The position numbers and the translations under genes are program-made. Positions 23,567 to 34,243 of a DNA stretch of 64,000 bases are shown here, one piece after another; the stretch's first letter is position 1, and the number at the start of each line of letters is the position of its first letter. The DNA lies in contig JAJQJQ010000007.1 of NCBI GenBank assembly GCA_028622995.1, forward strand, positions 7,626,001 through 7,690,000, read 5' to 3'. The stretch is from Panagrolaimus kolymaensis (taxonomy: Eukaryota; Nematoda; Chromadorea; Rhabditida; Panagrolaimidae). The notes under the pieces were generated by a model. The model worked only from the letters and a program-made list of their open reading frames with translations. It was not told the DNA's origin and searched no databases.

Positions 23567-24225
23567 TTTTCAGGGGAAAAAATAATTAAAAAAAAAAAAT
23601 GTAACTTATAAATGAGTAAAAAAAAAGCTGACGAACGAATCTTTAAAAATTGTTTTCCAAAACAATCCACTCACTTGGGATAATAAATTTTGCTGAAGTA
23701 TCTCCATTTTTTGCCCCTTTTTTTATTATTTAGGGCCAAAGTGTTTAAACAAAAGACAAAAGGGGGAAGATTTTTTTGATGGAAAATAAATTCCAACCAT
23801 AAACAAACTGTAAAAAAAATGTTTTGAAAAACAATCCAAAGTAATCTCGGAATGAATAATAAGTTTAAGGGTGAATATTTTTTTTGTGGGAGTGTTTTGG
23901 TAAATAATTTATAAAAGGCAATAATGAAAAATAACTTGAGGGAATATCTTAAATTTTAGGTTGTTATAATATTTATGGCGCACATAAAGACAGAGTTTAT
24001 AAGCGCTTGATGGAACTTTAATCAAAGCTATTACAACCATAGAGTTTTGAAATTCTAGCAACCATATTTCATGAAATTTGAATGATTTTTGAATGCTCAA
24101 TTTCCACATAAATTACAATCTTTTTTTTTGTCTCGCAGATATTTATAATACAAAAAAAGTTATTATTCATAATCAAAAATAGAAAAAAAAAACAAAGCAA
24201 AAAATATTGTTTAATTCAGAAAATT
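23567..24225. other. Intergenic, no gene seen
   Basis: Spacer between BTB genes 2 and 3. About 23600-23900 is similar to about 25060-25340 upstream of BTB gene 3 (shared GGGCCAAA ... AAAAGACAAAAGG ... TTTTTTTGATGGAAAATAAA, and AATGAATAATAAGTTTAAGGG), so the 5' flanks were duplicated with the genes. Confidence 0.6.
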
Positions 24226-25030
24226 TTATTTAGAAGCAAAATATCGAAGTAACAATACGAGGCCGAAAATCAATGCAACGAATAAAGTAATGAATAAAGT
24301 AAAGAAAAAAATTATTTTAATATCTTTAACTAAATCGCTTCCTTTTTCTTTTTTTGCTTTTGTGGATTCGTCTTCCTTAACAACAACTTTAAAAGCTTCG
24401 ATTAAAAAAGGTTTGGTAAATTCATTATCAAGAGTTTCGATGTTTGGAATAAATTTTTTTCCTGATTTGAACGAATAAGTCAAACATTTGAAACATTCTT
24501 TACGCAATTCATTTAATTTATATTCCATTGATAAATTTGCAAGTTTGCAAATATTATCTGCATCTATTTTTTCGATTAAATCGTATTCGATTGCCTCCTA
24601 AAAAAACTAATAGTATTAAATTTTAGCTCCGTAAACCGATTAAAAAAGATATGTTTACCCTAAGTTCTTGAAATTCATATTGATTAGCAAATTTAAGAGA
24701 AGTAATAGAATCTTCAACACTTTCCTCGCAACAATAATCATAGCAAAATCGGATAGCTTTTTCAACGGTTAAAAAATCAAATTCGTTAATTTCAATGCTG
24801 CTTTCAGTTTTGACGAGAATATTAAAAATTGGGGAATTAGCAGCAAGAACGTTTTTGTGGGCCTAAAAATTTTTTAAATAAAAATAAATTTGCATTTTTG
24901 ATTGAAAAAAAATTACTTTAATTTCTTCGCTTCCTCCGATAATAAAAGTAAAATCTTTATCAATGTCCCTTCCCCATAATTTTTGAGATAAAGAATTTTC
25001 AATATTATCCCCAAAGTAATAATTTATCAT
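24226..25030 (-). CDS. Tail-anchored BTB protein 3
   Basis: Three exons (25030-24917, 24862-24659, 24597-24226) encode 229 residues. BTB core: LWGRDIDKDFTFIIGG, AHKNVLAANSPIFNILV, FLTVEKAIRFCYDY. The helical part is CKLANLSMEYKLNELRKECF. A lysine-rich linker (STKAKKEKGSDLVKDIK) precedes a long terminal TM (FFFTLFITLFVALIFGLVLLL) with the tail RYFASK. Same gene structure and orientation as its neighbours. Confidence 0.88.
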
Positions 25031-25638
25031 TTTTAAGAAGAAGAAAAAAAGTCACAAAAAAAAATGAGCAAACCAAAAATGCAACTTTGGTATGAATGAA
25101 AATAAAAAATGAAAGAATCGTTAAAAATTGTTTTCAAAAACAAACCAGCTGCTTTTAGGTTTAGAAATATTGCTTAAGTATCCCCTTTTTTATTATTTAG
25201 GGGCCAAACTATTTAAAGAAAAGACAAAAGGTGAAAGGTTTTTTTGATGGAAAATAAACTCCTCCAACCATAAACGAACTTAAAAAAAGGATATTTTGAA
25301 TAACAACCAAAAGTAATCGGAATGAATAATAAGTTTAAGGGTATTTCTCAATTTGAACGAGACCCTAACATTTTTATATTTGCAAAAACAAGTGCATAAA
25401 AATTGTAATATTTTTTTTAACTTAAAGAAGAAAAAAATATTTATTGGAGCTAAATCAGTTTAAAAAAACGAAAAATATCAAATCAACAACGTATGTCATT
25501 ATGATCGATTTAATTCAGATTTTTGACCGTTTTTTGTAATAAGAAACTTTATTAGAATAAAAAAAACAAACAACAATATATAATAATAATATCAATTCAT
25601 AAAAAATCCAAATCAAAAAAACACACCAAAAATAACAT
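25031..25638. other. Intergenic, duplicated 5' flank of BTB gene 3
   Basis: No gene. About 25060-25340 resembles 23600-23900, the flank of BTB gene 2. Confidence 0.55.
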
Positions 25639-26562
25639 TTATTTGTAAAGCCCATTTGGGCCAAAACAATCACAAGCTAACTTTGCTGCTTGAATGGGAT
25701 TTTTTTGATTTTCTCTATAAATCCCAAGCATGCATAATAATATACAATTAAGTATAAATAATAAAGCGATAATAAAAAAAGGAATTTGTTCATGTTTTAA
25801 TAAATCAAAAAGAAGTAGAAATGCGTTATCATCACTTTTTTCTTCGTCGACTTCATCGTCTGCTTCTTTGACGTCATCCTCTTCATCGTTATTTTCTTTC
25901 TCAACTTTTCCAAAAGCTTCAATTAAATGAAGTTTAGCAAAATCTTTATCCAAAATTTCAATATTTGGAATAATTGCATCTTCTTTTTCTTCGTCGTCGA
26001 AACAATCAGTTAAAAAATCGAAACATTTTTCGCGAAGTTTTTCAACTTTGCATTCCATAGATAAATTTGCAAGTTCACAAAAATTTTCAACGCATAATTT
26101 TTTAATTAATTCAATTTCTGATTTATTCTAAAAATATATATATATATATTCGAAAATAAACATCGAAATCTTTTTTTGATTTTGACTTACTTTAAGATCT
26201 TGAAATTCATATTGATGTGCAAATTGAAGCAATGAAATCAAATCATTGGAACTTTCATTTGCCAATTCAGAAAAATCATAACAAAATTTAATTGCTTTTT
26301 CAACGATGCTTGAATCAAATTTTACTATTTCCATGCTACTTTCAGTTTTAATTAGGGTTTTAAAAACTGGTGAACATGCAGTAAGAACATGTTTATGGGC
26401 CTAAAATTTCGATAATAGAAAAAAATTTGTTTTAAATGTGAAAAATAAAATTACCTTAATTTCTTCGCATCCTCCAACAATAAAAGTAAAATCCTTGTCA
26501 TCATCGTTGTCTTCCCATAATTTTTGAGATAAACTTTTAGACAAATTTTCAACAGAAGACGT
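25639..26562 (-). CDS. Tail-anchored BTB protein 4, start codon altered (possible pseudogene)
   Basis: Three exons (26562-26455, 26400-26191, 26127-25639). Coding by homology starts at 26562, where BTB gene 1 has ATGTCTTCT but this gene has ACGTCTTCT. No in-frame ATG occurs in the open stretch upstream, which runs back to about 26670. The rest is intact: BTB core LWEDNDDDKDFTFIVGG, AHKHVLTACSPVFKTLI, FDSSIVEKAIKFCYDF, helical CELANLSMECKVEKLREKC, an Asp/Glu-rich linker (about residues 160-195) and a TM (IPFFIIALLFILNCILLCMLGIY). Unlike its neighbours it continues for about 28 residues after the TM. It may use ACG, an unseen 5' exon, or be recently disabled. Confidence 0.75.
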
Positions 26563-27376
26563 TTTTAATAGAAAAAAGATGGTCAGCAGTAAAAGAAAAA
26601 AAAGATTGTGCAGAATGGAAGTAAAAAAATAATAATGATTGAATGAAAAAAGCAGTAAATAGTTAGTCAATAAAATTTTTTTTGAAGTTGTTGTTGCTCC
26701 AAGAAGAGACAGACAAAAGGTGTAAGTTTTTAGATGGTAATTTAATTATTTCCTTAGGTTATTTTTTAATAAAAATTATTCTTTAATGAAGATGAGTAAA
26801 AAAAGTAAAAATCTAATCAAAAAATACAGTAAACTCTGTTAGAAAAAAATAAGTAAAGGAAATATCATAAATGTTAAGTAATGGACATATTTGAAGACAG
26901 AAAAATTCCAATCAAAGTAAAAAGGTAAACAAAAACATTGCATGTTTTACAATCTAAAGTTATTTTTTTTAAAGAAGTTAATCATTAAAGAAAATATGTG
27001 TAACTATAAAAATTGAGAAAGAAAATCAACCATTTTTTTAGGCTAAAAAATTCAAATCCATTTTGCTTTTAGCACGAGTCTTAACGCGCTTTTTGTGTGA
27101 CTTTTGTTTTACTTTTGAAAAATAATTTTTAGTTGAAAACTTTTTTGTTGTTGCGAAAATGGTTGTCTTCATCTGAATCTTCTAAACTTTGTAATATTAC
27201 AGAAAATTTTTAGTTTCTAACTCAACAACAAAAGCTTCGAGTTCTTTCCGTTTTTCTTCTTCTTTTCCCAAAAAGCCGCCTTTATTTAACTTCTTTTTTC
27301 GTGTTGTTAACTAATTTTACTGTATCTTTTTTTATATGCTGCTAATTTTCTTTATTTATTTCAGATTCAAATCAAC
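26563..27376. other. Intergenic, divergent upstream region
   Basis: Region between BTB gene 4 (-) and the SMARCD-like gene (+), probably holding both promoters. A TTTATTTCAG at about 27355-27364, 12 nt before the ATG, is a possible trans-splice acceptor. Confidence 0.5.
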
Positions 27377-28887
27377 ATGGAACATCTTCCAGCTAAAGAA
27401 CTTGAAAAACGCTTGGATGCGCTAATAACTTCTCAACGAATGAAATATGAAGAAATGGAAAATCAACCAATCAAAAAGAAACTTCGTATATTCATTTCTC
27501 ATCAATATCATGTTCCACCAGAATCACTATCATCATCTCGAACATCTGAATGGGAATTACGTGTTGAAGGACGTCTGGTTGAAGAATGCAATACAAATGT
27601 TCCACCATCTCATTTATCAACGTTAACGAATCTCATCAGCAACAAAAGCAACAAGAAATTTAGTGATTTCTTTACAAATATGCGAATTGAATTGGATAAA
27701 AATTTTTATGGTCCTAAAGAATCTACGATTGAATGGAAACGTGATCCTCAAAAGTCTACTGATGGATGTTTTATTAAACGGCCTGGCGCTTTTGATGTTG
27801 CGTGTACTATTGAACTATGGATTGATTATGCAAGTAAGAAATTTCGTCTTCATCCTATTGTGGCAAAAGTTCTTGGTATTGCTTATGGTACAAAAACTCA
27901 AATCCTCGAAGCTGCAAATTTATATATTCGGTCACAAAAACTTCAAGTAAGTTTTTTTGGAATTGTTACCTCACAGTGTGTTAGTTAGCTAGTCGTCACC
28001 TTTGTTTCCATGCTTAGATTTTGGTTACGTTACTAGCATCGTATATTTTTGCATTGATAAGTTACTTAAAAACATGGTTATTCCATAACTAAACTTTCTT
28101 TTGCTTATGCAATAGCAACCCTTTTCTTGATAAAGTTTTATATTTTGTTTCCGATTTACCTTTACATTCCATCCCTTTGATGTTTTATAACTTTTTTTCT
28201 TGTTTTAGGACCTGAATGATCCAGAAATGATCAATTGTGATGCACATTTTACAGAAATCTTCAATGCTAAACGTATGTCAATGAGAGAACTTTCAATAAG
28301 AATTGATCCCTTCCTTTTTCAACCTCATCCTGTGATCTTTAACCATGTTATTCGTTATGCTGATTCTGTTAAACCTGTGATTGCTTGTTATGATGTTGAA
28401 GTTGAACTAATGTGTGATGATTCTGTGAAGTTTCTTGATTCTGAATATATGAAAAGCTTAGAAAAAGCTATTGCTGGCGAAGATGCTAAACTTCAAGAAC
28501 ATATTGCTGCAGTTAACGAATCTCAACAAACTATTGCTTTTTACAATTGTATTGCTGATGATCCAGTTAAAAGTGTTCTTGATATTGTCAAAGTTCAAAA
28601 CAAATTTCAACAGGTTAGTTATGTTTTGCTTGGTTTTATCTCTTGTTAGTCATGGATGTTCATACACCGTTTCTTCTTCGACCAATACATTGTTATTTTG
28701 TTTGCTTTCAATTACTATATTGACTATGTTTAAGGCTATGAAAGAAACCTTCCATGATCCAGAAAAACGTGAAACATTTTTGAAACCTGAAATCAAAGAA
28801 GCTGTAGATCGGTATATTCACAATAAAATCCATCAACGACGTGCTGAATTGCGAATGAATATTTTTGCCCATTCAAGTATCCATTAA
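27377..28887 (+). CDS. SMARCD/BAF60-like SWI/SNF subunit, short form with SWIB domain
   Basis: Three exons (27377-27946, 28209-28613, 28735-28887) encode 375 residues. It aligns by eye to the C-terminal two-thirds of BAF60 proteins: KKKLRIFISHQY, SEWELRVEGRLVEE, FTNMRIELDKNFYGP with VEW-like IEWKRD, and the SWIB region (IKRPGAFDVACTIELWIDYASKKFRLHP onward, about residues 135-215). Then come FTEIFNAKRMSMRELSIRI, LFQPHPVIFNHVI and the C-terminal YIHNKIHQRRAEL. BAF60 links transcription factors to the nucleosome-remodelling ATPase. The usual N-terminal Pro/Gln-rich ~120 residues are absent, and several conserved positions are changed, so this may be a diverged paralog rather than the main gene. 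Confidence 0.9.
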
Positions 28888-29446
28888 AGATATCGTTGCC
28901 TTCATCCATCTTGTTTAAAGAGTTATTATTATTATTTGTTTGTTGTGATTTACCACTTTAAAATATCTTACATTGTAATGTGATTGTATTTGTCTTGTTT
29001 TTGTTGTTCATAATAAAGTTTTTCTTACCTATTTTAATTTTTTGTGATAAGTCTCATTTTTTCATTTCCTTGACTGCTGCAACTGAAGCTGTGTTGTTTG
29101 TTGATTTTTTAAAGGTGCTGCTAATCTTCTTATTTTTGGATTTTTACTATCAATGCAAAGTAAATAATTAACGTTTATTACTACGTGAAACAATGATTTT
29201 ACTTACTTTTTTTTTCAAAAAAAACTCGGCACTAATAACTTTTTTATGTTTTAAAAATGCATTTGTGACTTTTTCTTATGCTTTTTAGTGTTGTTTCAAT
29301 AGACACAATATTCACTGATTCAAACATTTATTAATGAACAATAAAATACAGGAATATAAAAATGTAAAACACAAGAAAGTAAAGCAAAAGAAACATAAGA
29401 AAATGTCAAACAAAAAATGAACGGAATTCGAGAAAAAGTAAAAATT
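28888..29446. other. Convergent intergenic region
   Basis: 3' flanks of the SMARCD-like gene (+) and the MATH-BTB gene (-). No supported gene. Confidence 0.5.
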
Positions 29447-30604
29447 TCAAGTTTTAACGATATCAAAGAAGGCATGTTTAGTAACAATCAAAGCGAATTC
29501 TTTATCAAGATCATCGAAATCTTCAATATGTCGATCCATTCTCAAGCAAGCAACCATAAAATTCGTGCAGCGTTCTTGAAATTTGACATGATTCATGGCG
29601 ATAGAATAATCGGCGATGCGAACGACAGAAGCAGGCGAGATATCTTCAGCCAATGAAGTTTCCAATAAGTCCTTAAAATATAAAATAAAAGAAAAAACTA
29701 TAGTTATAAAAGACACTCACTATGAGATCTTGAATGTCGTATTTATCATAGAATTTGAGAACATTCATTTTTTCTTCCAATGTTAATGATGAGATTTTGC
29801 GATCATACAAAAGTTCAATGGCAATTTTGACGGTTTCGTATGAAAAATCAATAATTTCCATCTTGTTCTCAACAGCTTCTTTCATACCAGAATTGAACAT
29901 AGTTTTGAAAACGGGTGAACGAAGAGAGAGAATGCTTTTGTGAGCCTAAAAGAAATTCTTGTTGTATTAAGAAACCCATGTACATATAATAAGCTGACGT
30001 GGATACTTTGACTATCAACAACAATAGTAAAATCATTATAATCATTTGCTTTCCATAATTTACCCAAAAAGTTTTGCTCTTCCCATTTGTTTGTTACATC
30101 AATGACTTCTCTTTCAACACATAAAGTTCCGTGACATTTGATGTTTAGCTTTCCATCGACAAAAAACTTCTTTTCTGGATCAAAGAATTCATCGGTGGTG
30201 AAACGAGTTCCTCCATATCCTTCAAATTTTTCGAATTCATGATTAAACTTATAAATACCATCAACAGATTCAATAAAAATTTTATAATCAGCTTTGACTC
30301 TTTTTTCATTTCCAAGTTCAATAGACAAAGTAGTCCATACTTTACCAAGAGTGTCTCCATTATGTCCATTAGGATAAATTCTAAGAAAATATTGAACACC
30401 AGGAATATTTGCTGCATCGAACCATTTTGTAATCAAACATCCATTTTCTGAGTTTTTCAAAGCAGTCAATTTCTCTTCTTCGATTTCCCATTTGATTGAA
30501 AAAGGACATTCAAGTATCTTCTATAAAATAAAACATTCAATTATTTCCAACGCAATAAATGAAAAACTTACGGTAGCAGCAGAAGAATTTAGAGTTGAAT
30601 CCAT
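29447..30604 (-). CDS. MATH-BTB protein
   Basis: Four exons (30604-30572, 30520-29999, 29945-29721, 29671-29447) encode 334 residues. The MATH/TRAF domain spans about residues 12-150 (FSIKWEIEEEKL, YFLRIYPNG, WTTLSIELGNE). BTB follows at about 165-260 (LWKANDYNDFTIVVD, AHKSILSLRSPVFKTMF, YETVKIAIELLYDR). A short helical BACK-like end closes the protein, with no TM segment. MATH-BTB proteins act as substrate adaptors of Cullin-3 ubiquitin ligases (for example C. elegans MEL-26), so that role is likely here. The second donor is GTCAG, slightly unusual. It differs from the tail-anchored BTB cluster 3 kb away in having MATH and lacking the TM. Confidence 0.92.
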
Positions 30605-31142
30605 TATTGTTGATAACGAAAGAGCTCTGAAAAATACGTAAATTAAACGCTGTCGGACATCGAATTTCTTCGAGTCGAGTTTTCATTGCATCAAAACTCG
30701 AAACACGCCAGCACAGAGAAATATAAATGATATTTTTTTTATAAAGAAGAATCATGCTTTCGAATTAATTGATTCACATTCAATAATTCAATGTATTTAT
30801 TATTCTTTCTATAATTGGGTTATCACCAATCAATCTAACGAAAAATCGCAACACAGCACTCCAGTTATTTTTTATAATCAATATAATCTTTAGGATGCTC
30901 ATTTATAATTTTTTCAAAATGCAGACAGATATTTTTTATTCTAATTTCTTTTGTCTTTTTTAAAAAAAATCTAAAAATTGAAGATTATTTGAAGATAAAC
31001 AAACCCCTTTTAAACTTTGTTTAAGCCCTATTTAAACAATATCTTATTATTATGTCAGCCATCAAAATATTTATTAATATTTAAATAATAATTGTTTCTT
31101 TTATTGCAACATTTACTATTAAAAAATTATTTTTCTTAAAAT
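30605..31142. promoter_or_regulatory. Divergent upstream region
   Basis: Shared 5' region of the MATH-BTB gene (-) and the methyltransferase-like gene (+), 538 bp. No specific motif was recognised. Confidence 0.4.
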
Positions 31143-32035
31143 ATGGATACTCGTCGTCTGATAACAGTGTTAATAATAATGGGTTTATTGCTTTTACTTT
31201 ATAGTGTTATATTTAAAGAAAATTCGTACGGTGATGGTAAAAAATTAGCAAAATTTAGAAGGAAAAAAGTAAATAAATAATTTTTTATTTAGGTGATCCA
31301 AATAATTTGCATAGAGTTGATTCTCGTGTTTTAAAAATTTATCGATCACAAATAAATTCCAGAAAATCTGCGTTAACAAACGTTCCAGATACAAATGATT
31401 TTAGTATTTTATATAATGTTATAGTTCCAGAAGTGTTTTGTCGAGATCTCGTGAGAATTGGAACAGCCACGGATGGGGGAAAATGGATTTGTAACCCATC
31501 TAGAATGCTTAACTTTACTCAATGCACAATATATTCCCTTGGAATTGCGGATGATCCAAGCTTTGATGAACATTTACAAACATTTTTAGATCGAAAATGT
31601 AAACTTCGATCTTTTGATAGTGATAATCAAAAGCCGGAAACTCTTTCAAGAATAAAAAATGCAAATGGAGAGTTTATGAAAGCTCTAATTTCTTCTAGAA
31701 ATAATCAAAGCAATAATGAATTTACTTTTAAAGAGATTCTAAAAAAATTTGGTGATAAAAGGATTGATATTTTAAAAATAGATATTGAAGGCGCAGAATA
31801 TTTGATTTCGGATGAACTTGTTTCCGTTCCAATTTGTCAAATTTTAATTGAAATTCATGGTGAAAGCGCCAGAAACACTCTAGAATTGCTTCAAAAACTT
31901 TCGAAAAATGGTTTTTATTTATACAGTTATGAAATAAATGGACTTGTCCATAATTTAAGTGAATATAGCTTAATTCATGAAAACTGCCTAGAGGATTATG
32001 ACGTTCATACTTTATATGGAAAATATTTGAGTTAA
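31143..32035 (+). CDS. Type II membrane methyltransferase-like protein (FkbM/METTL24 type)
   Basis: Two exons (31143-31236, 31293-32035) encode 278 residues. An N-terminal signal anchor (LITVLIIMGLLLLLYSVIF) predicts a lumenal catalytic domain in the secretory pathway. The SAM-fold marks are RIGTATDGGKWICNP, IYSLGIADDPSFDEHL and IDILKIDIEGAEYLI, the last being the motif of FkbM-family methyltransferases. The combination DGGKW...C...YSLG is common in a nematode-expanded family of secreted or membrane methyltransferase-like proteins. The substrate is unknown. The annotation of the enzyme family is solid; the activity is inferred. Confidence 0.85.
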
Positions 32036-33606
32036 TTTTCAATATGTTAATAAACTTTTTTTTAAACACATGGACACCGTTTTTTTCTCTCATCAAAAAT
32101 ATATTCCAAATAAAAATATGTTCATCAATTTCTTGAGTAAGAAAAAAGTAAACAATATTGCAAAATTTTGGGAAGGATAAATTTAGTTCGCCGCTTCCAT
32201 TTCTTAAAAATTTATTACAAAAAAGGAAAAATAAAAAGCCTTTGCTTATTTTGTTTTGACCTTTTCCTTTTTTCCCATTGTGTTTGTTGTTTTTTCTAAC
32301 TTCGTCTTTTTCAAAATATTGCCTTTCTTTTTTCTGCGCTAGCAAGCAATGATCGCGTTTTTTTTCTTCTTTCAACCTAGCAAAGAGTCGCTTTATTTTA
32401 TTTTTGTGCTCTCTTTTTTTATGCAATAATATTTTTTTGGATATTTTAGTTTTCTTTTTGATTTTTTATTTTTGTTAAAAACTATTATTCCAAATTTTAA
32501 AGAGATTTAGTATGAAAGTTTTTATTATCATTTATATCACATATGGCAAATCGGATATGCCTCGCTTTGATAAAACATAAAAATGAAGAAAAAAAGTTTA
32601 AGTTACATTAAAGAAACATAAAAGATGAAGCAAAAACTTTAAAATTTTACTTTAGTTAAAACAATCAAACGTTTATTGACGTTCCTGAAGATATGAATAA
32701 TATTGAATAACTTTCGATGAAAATGGAATAAAAATCTAATGCTTCTATATATTTTTAAGAATAAAAGATTGTTAGTGAGTAGTTGGATTAAAGAAGGAAC
32801 TAAATAAACACTAATGCCAAAAGAGGATGTAAGAGAATCTTTTAAAATCCTTGACAACACCTGACAGAAACTTAAAAAATGAAAACAAAAAATATTTTAA
32901 AAAAAAAGAGAAATAAAACTATACCCCGATGAAAATACAAAGCCAATGACATTTTAAAAAAATTTCAAAATGGATTAAATAAAAGCTTGGCTGGTTTTTA
33001 ACCTTTTAACTTCTCCATTTTTTTCTTTGTTGTTCATTTTGTTTTTCGCAGTTTCACAGCACCTCTTCTTTTTTTTCAGTGTCTGTCGTCAGTGATCGCA
33101 ATTTTTTTCTTTCTTCATAAAGTTACGGCAATGCTTTAGTTTATTTTTTTTTTGCTTCCTTTTTTATCCATTTTTACGCTTTTTGAATATTTTAGTTTTT
33201 TCTTTCCTTTTTTGTTACGAATATTATGTAATTAGTCGATTTAGTTAGAAAAGTTTTTATCGTGCTAAAATAAATTAACACTATGCATCGATGAAAAATT
33301 TGTAAACTTGTAAATCCTTTTTAATGAAAAAATTTCTAGGTTGGAAAAATGTTTTTATCAAATTGATCAATTTAATAAAAGCTGTTAATCAACAGAATAT
33401 TGAACAAAATTCAATTTGTCAAGTTTCTTTATTTAATCCAGCATATATTATGGATGAAGGAAAATGTTTTGGAAGCAAAAAAATCGCGAGGAGTGAGAAA
33501 CTATTTTACGAAAAGTTCCAACCAATTTAGTCCTGATTGTCATTGATAAAAATTAAGGTTTAAAAATATGGATATTTATTGTTTTTTATCTATTAAATAT
33601 AATTTA
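32036..33606. other. Intergenic, low-complexity, weak internal duplication
   Basis: T-rich and A-rich tracts. The stretches at about 32220-32480 and 32990-33220 look like diverged copies (CTTTTAACTTC / TTTTTCTTTG...GATCGC...TTTTGAATATTTTAG order). A 68-codon frame at 33324-33530 has no recognisable features. Confidence 0.4.
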
Positions 33607-33823
33607 TGTTGTAACCGTGGAATAGTTAAACAAAGAGTTCCCTTAATGCCGTAGGTTGACACAATAATAAATAGATAATATTTATTCAGGAACAAGCTGT
33701 AGCTCGAGCGGTTGAGCTTACAGCTAACAAAACAGTACAGAGTAAAAGTTAATGTAAAACAATCAACTACTAACAAACAAAACAAATACAAAATAGGCGA
33801 GGCTAGGCATGGCTCGAGGCCCC

Positions 33824-33920
33824 AAAGCCCCGGCCCGGCCCGGCCCTGGCCCGGCCCTAGGGCCGGGCCAGGGCCTGAAATTTTTGAAGCGGGGCCGGGC
33901 CGGGGCCTTACCCAGGCCCC
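33824..33920 (+). repeat. GC-rich subterminal repeat of the hAT element, left
   Basis: About 95 bp of GGCCC/GGGCC units (GCCCCGGCCCGGCCCGG, CCTAGGGCCGGGCC) in an otherwise AT-rich region. The same ~90-bp block occurs in direct orientation at the right end. Such subterminal repeats commonly bind hAT transposases. Confidence 0.85.
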
Positions 33921-34243
33921 AGAAAAGCCCCGACAAAAAAAATCTCTTTAAAATAAAAAAATTTATTTGTAAAAAATTGTTCAATCCCTATATTTTACAT
34001 TCAAAAGTATCAAAAAAAGAGGTTGTTTTGTGTCCATTTTTATCCAAGAAAAGTTTATTTTCAATGTCTCTTTTTGCATGCATCAAAAATTTTCAAATGA
34101 AAAATAATCTTAGCGCGAAGGCGATGCTACTGTGCTTTTGTTTCCTTTTAGTTTTCCCTTTTTTGCCTTTTACATTCTTTTTTTTGCATTTTACAATCAT
34201 CTTCCCTTTTACGTACTCGAGTTTTGATTGTTTATAATTGAAT

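Noticed and set aside
33324..33530. 68-codon frame next to the retrotransposon
   Set aside because: No signal peptide, domain or clear splice sites; cannot be told from chance.
33710..33736. tRNA-like sequence
   Set aside because: Only the D-arm-like part is present, no T-arm or acceptor stem, and the same sequence occurs in the other LTR; it belongs to the LTR.
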